Assembly: GCF_021869535.1 (NCBI RefSeq)
Contig: NW_026262723.1
Coordinates: forward strand, 87,608,324-87,672,323
Direction of reading: 5' to 3'
DNA length: 64,000 nucleotides
From: Mytilus californianus
Lineage: Eukaryota > Mollusca > Bivalvia > Mytilida > Mytilidae
Position 1 is the stretch's first letter. Each line of letters starts with the position of its first letter. Of the stretch, positions 11,910 to 22,104 are shown in pieces. The translations under genes and the position numbers were made by a program. The notes under the pieces are model-generated. The model had not been told where the DNA came from, ran no database searches, and saw only the letters and a list, made by a program, of their open reading frames with translations.

Positions 11910-13380
11910 TATGCCCCAGCCGTATCGGAGGGGGCATTAAGTTTTACCCTTGTCCGTCTGTACGTACGTATGTCCCAAAATTGGTTTCCGTTCTCTAACT
12001 TTAGTTTGCCTCCACCAAATGTTATGAAAATTATACACAATGCTTATTACCACAAAACACAGATCAAGTTTGAATTTTGGTGGCGTCACTTTTACCGTTC
12101 TAGAGTTATGCCCCTTTACAAATGGAAAATTGCTGAATTTATCATTTCTGTTCTCTAACTTTAGTTTGCCTCAACCAAATGTTATGAAACTTATACACAA
12201 TGCGTATTACTACAAAACACAGATCCAGTTTGAATTTTGGTTTTGTAACTTTTACCGTTCTAGAGTTATGCCCCTTTACAAATAGAAAAATTGCTGAATT
12301 TTTCGTTTCTGTTCTCTAACTTTAGTTTGCCTCAACCAACTGTTATGAAACTTATACACAATGCTTATTACCACAAAACACAGATCAAGTATGAATTTTG
12401 GTGGCGTCACTTTTACCAGTCTAGAGTTATGCCCCTTTACAAATGGAAAAATTGCTGAATTTTTCATTTCCGTTCTCTAATTTTAGTTTGCCTCAACCAA
12501 ATGTTATGAAACTTATACACAATGCTTATTACCACAAAACACAGATCAAGTTTGAATTTTGGTGGCGTCACTTTAACCATTCTAGAGTTATGCCCCTTAA
12601 GAAATGCAAAAATTTCAAAATTTTTATTTTCTTCTAAATATCAAGTAATTTTTTTATTGGAGTTATCTTCCTTTGTCCATGATTATAGTTGAATCAGCTA
12701 CAATCAATGCTTTATACAATGCAATGTTTAATTTTGACTTCCACTGATAAAACACAAATCAAGTTGAATTTGGGTAGTGTCACTTTAATCATTATTGAGT
12801 TATGCCCCTTTATAAATTGAAAGATTGCAAAATTTTTAGTTTCCATTCTGTAACTTAAGTTTGCCCCAACCAAACATGAAACCTATACACAATATTCATT
12901 ACCACAAAACTAAGATCAAGTACAAATTTTTTGTTTCCGTTTTCTAACTTTAGTTTGCCTCAACCAAATGTTATGAAACTTATACACAATGCTTATTACT
13001 ACATAATACAGATTAAGTACGAAATTTGGTGGCAACACTTTTACCATTCTTGAGTTATGTCCCTTTATAAACATAAAAATTGCTGAATTTTTCGTTTCCG
13101 TTCTCTAACTTCCAAATGTTATAAAACTTATACACAACCGTTCTAGAGTTATAATTATTTATTGCGTGTTTACAAATAGAAATTGCTGAATTTTTAGTTT
13201 CTGTTCTCTACTTAAGTTAGCCTCAACCAAATGTTATGAGACTTGCACACAATGCTTATTACCACAAAACTAGGATCAAGTTCAAATTTGGGTAGCGTCA
13301 CTTTTACCACTTCAGTTATGTCCCTTTATAACTATATGATATGCAGGTGGGGGCATCATCTGTGTCCACATGTGGACACT
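11910..13380 (+). mobile_element. Element with terminal hairpins and nine units of about 160 bp
   Basis: The left end is a hairpin: TATGCCCC, a short loop, GGGGGCATTA (11910-11940), followed by ACCCTTGTCCGTCTGTACGT. The units share TTCTCTAACTTTAGTTTGCC, AATGTTATGAAACTTATACA, TTACCACAAAACACAGATCA and AGAGTTATGCCCCTTTA. Anchors lie at 11991, 12151, 12312, 12473, about 12632, 12845, 12940, 13101 and 13204; intact units are 160-161 bp, others are truncated or diverged. The right end is the perfect palindrome TGTCCACATGTGGACA (13363-13378). The architecture matches bivalve pearl or Helentron-derived elements as I remember them. Frames of 63-92 codons are shadows of the unit. Confidence 0.7.
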
Positions 13381-14479
13381 ATCCACATTTATTTTTTTTT
13401 ACATCTGTACTGCCTACTGGTGACTCAGTTCTGAGTGTAAATGGTCATTCAGTATTTTAAGAAAAAGATCAGAATTTATAAGGCCTATCTGGCCTAATTG
13501 ATTTCTAAAATATATTTCATTGTACATGTTCAACATTTATCATCCATTTGTTTATTTCTTAATTTGTGTGAATTAACAGTAAATGTAAGTTACTACACTT
13601 TCATACCATAACAAAACTGCCTTACTGTATTGGTATCACTTATATTTGTATCCATATAACAAAAAAACTGAAAAGAGAATACTTTTGCAATAGCTTTTTC
13701 ATATTGAATACTAAAACTTTTTAGATATTTAGACATATTAAGTAGATGTTCATAATATCCACTTGACATTTTATCATATGACTTCTGTAGTTAGTTATGA
13801 GTCTTTGAAGCATGCTCACAAAGGTTCTTTTGTTGATATCATTTTCATACTGGTCAAAACTTTTTTTTTGCTTTGACCAGCTTTGGAGGAGATATTTTCA
13901 AAGAATTAATAAAAAAATAACACAGAAATTCACTTTCTAGCTCATCTAGCCCCAATCATCATGTCAGGCATTGTCATTACTAAAAAACATTAAATGTCTT
14001 CTAAACTGAGAAACAATTTCCACATTTAACCGAAATCTTTTACTTATGATACTGACAATCCCCCACAAAGTAATATAAATAGAACCATACAAATAGTAAG
14101 CAAATACATGTTCTCAGATACCATCTCCCATATAAAAAAAAATCACATTAAGAAAAAAATGAACCTATTATGTGTTCCTCTCCTAGCTACAAAATGTATC
14201 CAAAATCAAAGATGTGGAACATATATATTCTATCATAATCATTTGGTAATTAATGCAATTAGTATCTGTTGAACATAAAAAACTAAATATTACATAAACA
14301 ACACCCCTAATGCTCATGTTGGTTGTCATTGTGCAACACAGTTAATACATAGAAAACATAAAACATAGAACTCCTTTTGTCATATAAAACACTGTCAAAC
14401 ATCCAATCATACTGTCCACACTGATCTGTGTCCACACTTGTTATCTATTATAATATATGTTTTACAAAGAATGACATTA
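13381..14479. other. No gene recognised
   Basis: AT-rich with A- and T-runs. I see no exon-like open frame or further repeat. Confidence 0.5.
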
Positions 14480-14710
14480 ACTGTTTACAAAACTTTGAAT
14501 TTTTGAAATACTAAGGATTTTCTACCTCAGGAATAGATTACCTTAGCTGTATTTGGCAAAACTTTTAGGAATTTTTGGTACTATGCTCTTCATCTTCGTA
14601 CTTTATTTTGGCCTTTTTAACTTTATTTTTATTCGAGCGTCACTGATGAGTCTTTTGTAGACGAAACGCGCGTTTGGCGCAAATACAAAATTTCAATCCT
14701 GGTATCTATA
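14480..14710 (+). repeat. RT-element tail with GTAGACGAAACGCGCGT motif
   Basis: It contains ACAAAACTTTGAATTTTTGA, AGATTACCTTAGCTGTATTT, GGCAAAACTTTTAGGAATTT and CACTGATGAGTCTTTTGTAG followed by ACGAAACGCGCGTTTGGCGC. The first blocks recur in inverse orientation at 55160-55300 just downstream of an RT remnant, which ties this repeat to the RT elements. Confidence 0.55.
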
Positions 14711-16591
14711 ATGAGTTTATTTATATCTTACAATTTTGTTTAAGTCCTACGTTGTTATAGCCAATTTTGTTAACAATGACATCCAAATTATTCACTAAAC
14801 AATTAAATAATAAACTAAAATAAAAGATCTATTCTTTTTGGCACTTTGCGTTTCGGGTGAAGGATATATTTTGTATGCTTTCGAACGTTTTATATGTTTA
14901 GCTATTCAAACATTTTAACTGGAGCGCACCTGTTGAAGGTATCATACTTTTTTAATTTAGCAGTGATCATCGAAAGTAGCAAAACAGTACACTTTACTCT
15001 TATCTGATACTACTTTGTCGGTATAACTATTGGTGGAGGGTTAATCCAGGAGGTTGTGGTTCTAACTTATTAAGGTACAATCTGTCCTTTTATTTGTGTG
15101 CGTTCCAGAAGGCTAATCCAGTAATGTGCAGCGAGTGCAACAAGAAAGGTACGATTTACTTTGCAGTACTACCACTCGATGGATACCCATATTGATGGAC
15201 TGAAAGAGTGACATCAATCCGATAGTGAATGTTTCGGCTTTGATATGATTCACTACTTCATATTATTCTCAGTTAATGAATGCTGTCATTTTTTCTAAGA
15301 ACCTTCAGACGAAGTTTTCAATATTCTTTTTATACCTCTTTTTATTTATTGATACATGTTTATCCTTCCTTGGAATCGAAATTGTTCTATAAAGGTTGAA
15401 CAAACTGTGCATATCATGCACCAAAAACGGTGTTTTTTTTTAACTGATTTGTATTTTTCTATATTTATATGTTTATTCCCTCAGTCAAACATTATCCCTA
15501 AGAAGTACAGGAGAGTATTCTTAATCAGTTATTTGTCCTGGGTATACCGCCTGTATAGTTTTCAAAACATGTATCTTAATTGCTAGAAAGCTATTTTTAA
15601 AACTATGCAGATGCAGTTTTGACCACAATTTCCAAGAGAAAGAGGCTTACCGTGACTCAAATGACAGTAATGACTATATTTAGACTGATTATGCCACTTA
15701 CGCAATAATTGCACCAGACACTGCTTCGCGAAATTATGTTTTAAGTGAAAACAAAATGATTCGTGATCATCAATATCCTATCTTTATTAAAAGAGAAAAG
15801 CCAGAATAGACACGTCATGTCTGATTTGAAGAATACAGTGTTCCCATTAATATAAAACAAATGTAAACACGATTTACGTTATTGTATTTCGTTACTAGTT
15901 AAAATAGTTTTCTGTTTTTACAACAAATAGAGACAACAGATCAGTACCACTATTCACTAAAGTAGAAAGAAAGCCAAACGACGGAGTGTTCATATTTATT
16001 GGTTTCATTCGGAATGTGATCAAATATATTAACCGACTTAAAGGGACCAGACCTTATTGTCTATAGGACATGCTGATCAATTAACTGTTTATCTAGAAGA
16101 ACATTGATATCTGACATTTGTAAATTATAGATACACGAAAAAACTATTTACGTGAATTCGAGGTAAATAGAATGCCTTTAATAATGCTATTCAATGTAAA
16201 CATTTATCGCAACAATGAAATTCGTTTAATTAAGTTGATTATATATCTAGGAAAGAAACATATAAAGGTACAACGAAAAAGGGTGAGATCAGTAAAAGAA
16301 TTCCACATTGTAAAAAAGTTATAACAAACCGAATAGTCATGTTAATGAAACAAAATATATCTCCTTGTTCGTTTTCATAATTGAAACCTTTTTAGGCCCT
16401 TTATGGATTCAATATCTTCTACCTGCAGACATCTATAACATTATATTACAAATGGTGTAGCTTTCTTCTTTTTTCATTGGTTATTACGGTCACGTGATTT
16501 AAAGGGTATTTAGGCAAATGAACGTTATGTTTCTATTTATATAAATGTTCACGGTCAATGTTAAACGTCTTACAAAATACAATGTAAAATA
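14711..16591. other. No gene recognised
   Basis: AT-rich. The 76-codon plus frame at 15356 is Ile/Phe/Leu-rich and not convincing. TCACGTGA at 16491 is an isolated E-box-like palindrome. Confidence 0.45.
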
Positions 16592-17154
16592 CACCAGAGA
16601 CATATATATTATAATATATATATATATATATGTTACAGGCATTTTCTTAATTTATTAGTCTTTTTGTAAAATGCCTAAAAACGTTAGACATTTTCTAAAA
16701 TTCCTGTAAGATTCAGGCATTTTATATATTGACTAATTTTTCTAAATTGAAAGGCATTTAACAAAATGCCTGAAATTATTTTATAGAATGAAATGTTAAA
16801 AAAATTGAAAGTTTTGAACAATAGAGCAGTTTTATCTATGATAATTATACTGAATGTTAAAGCTTGCATTTTAAGAGTTTTGATAATCAAAAATGAATTC
16901 TACTGAATTATTCCAAATTCACACAATCACAGAACTCGACAATTATTTGTTATTTCATAAAATGTTTGGATGGCAGAACTGTTACACAATATTTGTCCTG
17001 ATTTTTTACAAATACATTGTTTGACGTAAAATCTGGTTTAAGCACTTTTGGTGAAACCTGGATCATGACACATTTATCGCTTTCACTATGATACCTTTTC
17101 TGATAAAACATTTAACCTGTACTGTATTCCTGTCACGTAATGTTGTCATTTTAG

Positions 17155-17460
17155 CGGTATTTTTAACATTGCCATATAGGCGGGAGGTTTGGCTAGCCAT
17201 AAAACCAGGTTCAACCCACCATTTTTCCTTAAAATGTCCTGTACCAAGTCAGGAATATGGCAGTTGTTATTAAATAGTCCGTTTCTATGTATGCTGGCGT
17301 TTGTTTTTGTTGCAGTTCAGTGTTTCTGTTGTTCCGTTGTTTTCCTCTTATAGTTGATGTGTTTCCCTCGGGTTTGGTTTGTGAAGCGGATTTGTTTTCG
17401 CTTAATCGATTTATGACTATTGAACAGCGGTATACTACTGTTGCCTTTATCTAACGTTCG
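17155..17460 (+). repeat. Dispersed repeat (AAACCAGGTTCAACCCACCA module)
   Basis: It contains AAACCAGGTTCAACCCACCA, CCTGTACCAAGTCAGGAATA, TGTTGTTCCGTTGTTTTCCT and GAACAGCGGTATACTACTGT. The first two blocks recur in inverse form near 4345-4380 and 63160-63220. It lies inside the 16.6-18.65 kb element with long inverted ends. Confidence 0.5.
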
Positions 17461-17769
17461 ACAACATTGGGTTCGCAATAAGCACACACGTCACACATTA
17501 ATATTTTCTTTTTTATCTGTTCTCAAAAGATTCAAAGTACATTATAATGATTAGCTCTACTTAAATCTTTTGGCTTATCATAGCTTTTAACGGACTGAAG
17601 CAGATCTGCCCATGACGGATGATGCATCTATAGCAGGAGACGCGTACCCTGTTAATGCACCGTTATTTGTCCCTTCTTGGTCGAATTTTAACCACAGTTA
17701 CCTACTGTATCATTAATTAATCAGATTGCAAAGACCCAAGAATTCCCTTGAGGCAGTGAAGATGAATAT

Positions 17770-18110
17770 ACTCATATCTTTGCGTCACACAACCAAACAC
17801 GGCCTTGTATGGCAACCCATGCTATAGAGGGGGATTTGTTTGGATGTGGGTGTATAAATACGCATTCTATCTGAATGGGGACATTAAATATGTTGCCGCA
17901 TATAAGTAAAGTGCAACACTGTCTGCACGTTAAGAACTCTTTGACCGTTCTGCAGATGGACTTTTCTGCCCCTATCCAAAATACCTTCATTTCAAGCGGC
18001 AGTCGAAATTCCTGTCCTTTTTTCCAGGTTAATCCATTGCATAACTAACCTATTTAAATTGTGAAATATTTGCTACTGAATGCAAACAAACAGCAATCAG
18101 TCAATTAAAA
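17770..18110 (+). repeat. Diverged copy of the 8.4-kb retroposon
   Basis: The blocks GTGCAACACTGTCTGCACGT TAAGAACTCTTTGACC, CTGCCCCTATCCAAAATACC TTCATTTC, GCGGCAGTCGAAATTCCTGT and the CAGCAATCAGTCAATT tail parallel 8580-8840. It is embedded in the 16.6-18.65 kb element. Confidence 0.55.
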
Positions 18111-18652
18111 ACATACTTCGTTTTCTCTGCTTCATATGTTTCATTTCTGTTTTGAATCGAAATTTTCTTAAAATTCGTTTGTAAATTTTGTTCTATTGAA
18201 ATAGCAAATTGTCCTTCTGTCATTTTGACAAAATGATCATAAAATTACTACCTGAAATACAGAGTGAGTACATACTTAACGTAGTTTAAGTAAAAAGATC
18301 ATATAATAGGCATACGAACATTCCCATCTAGTTTTTGAAGAATAAATCAATTTTACCGACTCATTAGTTATTTTCTTTGTAAGATGTTGTGTTTTTTCAC
18401 ACTTTTTGTCATATGAATCTAAATGATATCCTGTTTCAACTTTCAACAAATTACCTGAAACTGAATAGGCAATTTGTTGAATTTTGTTTCAAAATTTCAT
18501 TCATTTTACAAAATGACTAGGTATTTTTAGTCATTCTATATAATGCCTGTCAAGGTTAGGCATTTTATAAATTGCCTGAAAATTCAGTTATTTTACAAAA
18601 TGCCTAAATTTAGAAAATGCCTGTAACATATACATATATATATGTCTCTAAA

Positions 18653-19454
18653 TACATAGAAAGAACATTGAGGTCCATCTTCACAGTACACTATTCACGT
18701 ATCTATTATAAAAATTAGGGACATGTTAGTTTTTATTGAACATCGGACTTCGTCCTCGGTCAAAGTAATCTGAACAAGTCCATAAATAACGTATTGACCT
18801 CGTCGAAAGTCCATAATTGATAAATATGACTTAGAAACTGAAGTAAAAGTGGAGACTTACTGGATAAATATTAACGAGTAAGACGTATTGTACGCGCTTG
18901 AATTGATTATTAATAAAGATAAGTATGCATGATAGCAAAATTGCAGTACTATTTTGAGTGAAGTGACATCGGAGATTACAATTTGTATTCTAAATATTCG
19001 CTTTGGTCTTTAGTTGTCACTTCCTTCACCTTCAAGTATTTCCTCAATTTTCCCAGCATTAAAATTTATTTTTAACCGAGGATGACGAACATCAAAGATA
19101 ATTGAAATTGGTAAAACAAAATACAGTCGATTTATTTTATGTACAACCTTTCGATCATTTCATTGACAAAATGTCAGTTTCACCGCAGGAAATAGTCGTC
19201 AGAAATTTGTATTGTAGCAGTGTTGTTTCTGTTGGACAATAAAATAACAAATCAACTTCTATGATTGCTTCCTTATATCCACAGATTTTGCTTTAATTAT
19301 AGAATAAAATGGTATCAAAAGGAAAAGATAAAGTTTACACTGGTAAGAATATGTATCATATTCAGACCTATTGCATAAACACTTTTATTAATTAACTACT
19401 CTGTTATTGGACTTAATATGATGAAAACTGCCTATGCAATACAAAAGTGTCAAC
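18653..19454. other. No gene recognised
   Basis: AT-rich flank between the element with long inverted ends and the first CGGCCAATACAGAA hairpin. I see nothing else. Confidence 0.45.
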
Positions 19455-19512
19455 TCGGCCAATACAGAATTACTCGGCCAATATTGATTTTTTTTCTGTA
19501 TTGGCCGAGTTC
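19455..19512. repeat. Fold-back hairpin (CGGCCAATACAGAA)
   Basis: ACTCGGCCAATACAGAA at 19455 pairs with TTCTGTATTGGCCGAGTT at 19495-19512. A further CGGCCAAT copy follows on each side. The stem core matches the hairpin at 20224-20326. Confidence 0.6.
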
Positions 19513-19597
19513 TGATCCGGCCAATGCAGGATTTCGGAACGTCTCGAGTTTTTAGATCGAAAGTCAGGATAAACACAATCTTAATGTAAAATGTTGT

Positions 19598-19842
19598 TTG
19601 GAAGACGCTGTTTATTTACTCATCATAGACATGCCGAAACGTTCAGTGTGGCAAATATTTCAGGCTGAAGACAATTACATTCATTTAAAAAAGCATTTTG
19701 TAAGCAGACAATTGAATTATGTCAGGTTTGGGCAACGTATAGTAGAAAAATTTATTACAAAGTTCATTTCTTGTGGACCTCAGGTACAAATCGATTTACT
19801 GTTTACTTTCGCTTCTGTCATTTATTTTTCAACCCGAACCAG
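19598..19842 (+). CDS. Candidate orphan exon, unknown product
   Basis: An open frame begins MEDAVYLLIIDMPKRSVWQ and runs to SCGPQ, where CAG is followed by GTACAA, a plausible phase-0 donor. Its composition is protein-like (charged, with W, H and Q), unlike the Ile/Lys/Phe-rich chance frames elsewhere. I do not recognise the family. It lies between two related fold-back repeats (19.46-19.51 and 20.22-20.33 kb), so it may be a gene fragment between repeats, a pseudogene, or one exon of a larger gene. An inner ATG (MPKRSVWQ) is an alternative start. Confidence 0.3.
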
Positions 19843-20049
19843 GCATATGAATTGTTGAAGGGTGACCTGTAATTGTTCAAGTCTTCGTTCTTCGGTCAGT
19901 TTGTTTATGGATAGTAGTATCATTTTCAATCATATTCAACTCCTACTTTTATTTTTTTTTAAATAATCCTTTTGTTACTCATGCAATGGCAGTACCTTTC
20001 CAATTACTATTAAATATGAATTGTAACACTTTATAGTGACTGGAAAGGG

Positions 20050-20156
20050 TAAAACAAATCATCAGAAAATGTAGAAGATACCTGGAAACAGCACCAGATC
20101 ATTTGATAGTGCAGCTTATAACAAGAAACTCAGATTTGGATAGTTCACTTCAAGGT
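20050..20156 (+). pseudogene. Possible second exon after 19598-19842, frame broken
   Basis: After a possible acceptor (CTTTATAG) there is a stretch that, from about 20053, reads RRYLETAPDHLIVQLITRNS-like and ends CTTCAAG followed by GTAAAA, a plausible donor. In the open frame the exon start reads TGA, and the alternative frame from the acceptor (TGKGKTNHQKM) hits TAG after eleven codons. The pair therefore does not join cleanly as read; this is either a pseudogene or wrong exon boundaries. No known family was recognised. Confidence 0.22.
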
Positions 20157-20223
20157 AAAAAATGTTAATCTCATGTGAAATGAAATAAAAATATGTTAAC
20201 ACTAGTTAATTAATAAAGATATC

Positions 20224-20326
20224 ATTACGTGAGTATTTCTGTGTTGGCCTTTTTATTGGTCCTCAGCCAGCTGTATTGGCAAGCCTCGGACCAATAACAA
20301 GGCCAATACAGAAATACTCACGTAAT
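20224..20326. repeat. 39-bp-arm hairpin, same family as 19.46 kb
   Basis: The left arm 20224-20262 (ATTACGTGAGTATTTCTGTG, TTGGCCTTTTTATTGGTCC) pairs with 20288-20326 with few mismatches; the loop of 25 bases contains CAGCCAGCTG. It is a fold-back or MITE-like element. The 60-codon minus frame is incidental. Confidence 0.7.
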
Positions 20327-20598
20327 AATATCATAGTATTGCCTATGTCATGATAAACATCCTCTATTTTTACTACCTTATAAACAATACGTATTAACTG
20401 ATTAGTAAACAAACACCCTGTATTAATTGACTTCTTAATAAACATCTTTTATTGAGTGACTGCTATTCAAATAAACGACAAGTATTGAATCTCTGCCTGC
20501 ATTCCAGTATTGAATTAGAAAACAAAAAAAGTCAAATACAATTTCTGTGTCAGTTATACAATATTTTCAGTTCGCTTTTGCCGAAGAGGGATTTGAGT

Positions 20599-20629
20599 CC
20601 TAACCCTAACCCTAACCCTAACCCTAACC
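20599..20629 (+). repeat. Interstitial telomeric repeat (CCCTAA)5
   Basis: About five uninterrupted CCCTAA units occupy 20599-20629. TTAGGG is the telomere repeat expected in molluscs. The short length and unique flanks make this an interstitial tract, not a chromosome end. Confidence 0.9.
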
Positions 20630-21622
20630 ATATGCATTCTATCAACGGTGTTACGTGGAATGCGATTTTTTTCATCACCATTTCAATTTTTACAGGTATA
20701 AACATATTGCTTAGGAAAAAATCGTATTAATTATATTTGTCAATATTTAATCAAAAGTACAGATGATACCAATATATATTCTTACAAGGAAAATGTCAAA
20801 AATAGTACTGCAAATATGTATGAAAATAACATAGATTTTTATTAATGCTTTTTCAGAAATGATCTTAAACTTTAAATCTTCAACCTACTAAAAAATTCGG
20901 TGTGAACTCGGGTGCTATGGAAGAGTAAAGCGTTCCTGCAACACTAGTGACGCCATCTAGTGGTAAGATATAATCGTCGATAAGTAATGTATTGATTTGA
21001 CTGTATGTACAAGGATACAATATAGTTACGATAATCTTTAATCAGATAACGTTCTTTCGATTGTATTTTACACGGTGTTAGCTGCGCTTACTCGCTAAAA
21101 CAAGCTCGTATTATGACTCGCAGTTTGATACTATAAGTTATCTACGGATATGAAAGTATATAACGAATTTATCCCCGGTCTTATTCCGAATCTGGCGATT
21201 TTTAGGGAAATTCTACAACAAAGTGTAACGTGAAAGAAACGACTTTTTTTTCATTTAAAAAAAAAAGGTTTTATGAAATTTGGGAATTTGACATATTTTT
21301 AACTGGGTGTAGGGTACTACCTGTGGTAGAACCCTACAGGTAGTCAAATATAAGACGTTTTTAAAATTTGGCGCTCAATGTTGTGAGAGGTACGTCATAG
21401 CTGGTGTGACGTTAACGTGGGTAATTTGCATAGCTTGGTCAGTAGTCCCATTTATTGATAATGTGGCAGCCAAGTGCTGCATTTACTAAAATAAGTGCAA
21501 ATGATCGGTATAAAAGGATAAATTCTTTAGTGGATTTAATTACAGACATCATGGATAATCTACAGAATTTTTAAATATTTCACAAGAACAACCATGAAAC
21601 TAAGGAAAACGCGCGTGAAGTT
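20630..21622. other. No gene recognised
   Basis: AT-rich, with one inverted pair CTACCTGT/ACAGGTAG near 21318-21345. The 92-codon plus frame at 20452 only translates the telomeric tract (NPNPNPN) and its flanks. Confidence 0.45.
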
Positions 21623-21692
21623 CCCCGGGGTAATGGGTAGCAACGTCCGGGTATATGGGTTAGCAACACCCGGGGCTATGGGTTTTGACGTG
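21623..21692. repeat. Three GC-rich 23-bp units
   Basis: The units are CCCCGGGGTAATGGGTAGCA, CCGGGTATATGGGTTAGCAA and CCCGGGGCTATGGGTTTTGA, spaced about 23 bp apart. They stand out as GC-rich in AT-rich DNA, just before the hairpin at 21801-21930. Confidence 0.6.
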
Positions 21693-21800
21693 CGTTAACC
21701 AATCAAAATCCTAGAAATATACTAAGCCGGGGATAATTTACAATATCAATATTCAGAAAACCTGATAATCGGTAATTATAAGCTGACGTTATATAGAGAA

Positions 21801-21930
21801 TATCATATGGCTTTTTCAATATCACATCCGTATCAAACCGAGACACCAATATAATCCCAAGAGCTCTGCTCGAGGGATTATATTGGTTGAGGGTTGATAC
21901 GGTGTGTGATATTGAAAAAGCCATATCATA
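21801..21930. repeat. 57-bp-arm hairpin
   Basis: The left arm 21801-21857 (TATCATATGGCTTTTTCAAT ... CCAATATAATCCC) pairs with 21874-21930; the loop is AAGAGCTCTGCTCGAG. The similarity of the arms suggests a fold-back element. The 73-codon minus frame reads through it and is rejected. Confidence 0.75.
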
Positions 21931-21979
21931 TACACTTTATTATATACATGTACCTCATGTAAATGTTTTTTATTTGACA

Positions 21980-22104
21980 TGACGTCATACATATAAGGGG
22001 ATTTGAAATGACGTCATACAGTTAGAGGTTTGACATGACGTCATACAGGTTAGGGGTTTGATAAAGCCTTTGCAACAGTGACTGCAATCGATGACGTGAC
22101 GTCA
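21980..22104. promoter_or_regulatory. Cluster of four perfect CRE palindromes TGACGTCA
   Basis: TGACGTCA occurs at 21980-21987, 22009-22016, 22036-22043 and 22097-22104, each in a similar context (GACGTCATACA-NTTA-GGG-TTTGA). This octamer is the consensus CREB/ATF site. The sites lie in a short degenerate tandem repeat (with GATAAAGCCTTTGCAAC repeated at 22061 and 22121), so a repeat origin is as likely as a real enhancer. It is about 3.2 kb 3' of the GPCR exon, probably in its intron or beyond. Confidence 0.5.

Larger units (their letters stand above)
16592..18652. mobile_element. 2-kb element with long terminal inverted repeats and AGGCATTTT motifs
   Basis: The left end reads AGAGACATATATATTATAAT, then TGTTACAGGCATTTTCT. 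The right end, inverted, reads AGAGACATATATATATGT and TATGTTACAGGCATTTTCTA. Inverted similarity continues inward for 200 bp or more, carried by repeated AGGCATTTT/AAAATGCCT motifs (about 16637-16800 and 18480-18630). No transposase frame was found between; the interior holds two dispersed repeats (17155-17460, 17770-18110). TA-rich flanks hide any target duplication. Confidence 0.6.

Noticed and set aside
11880..12637. Series of 63-92 codon frames with SNFSLPQPNVMKLIHNAYY
   Set aside because: These are translations of the 160-bp repeat unit TCTAACTTTAGTTTGCC..., not a protein family.
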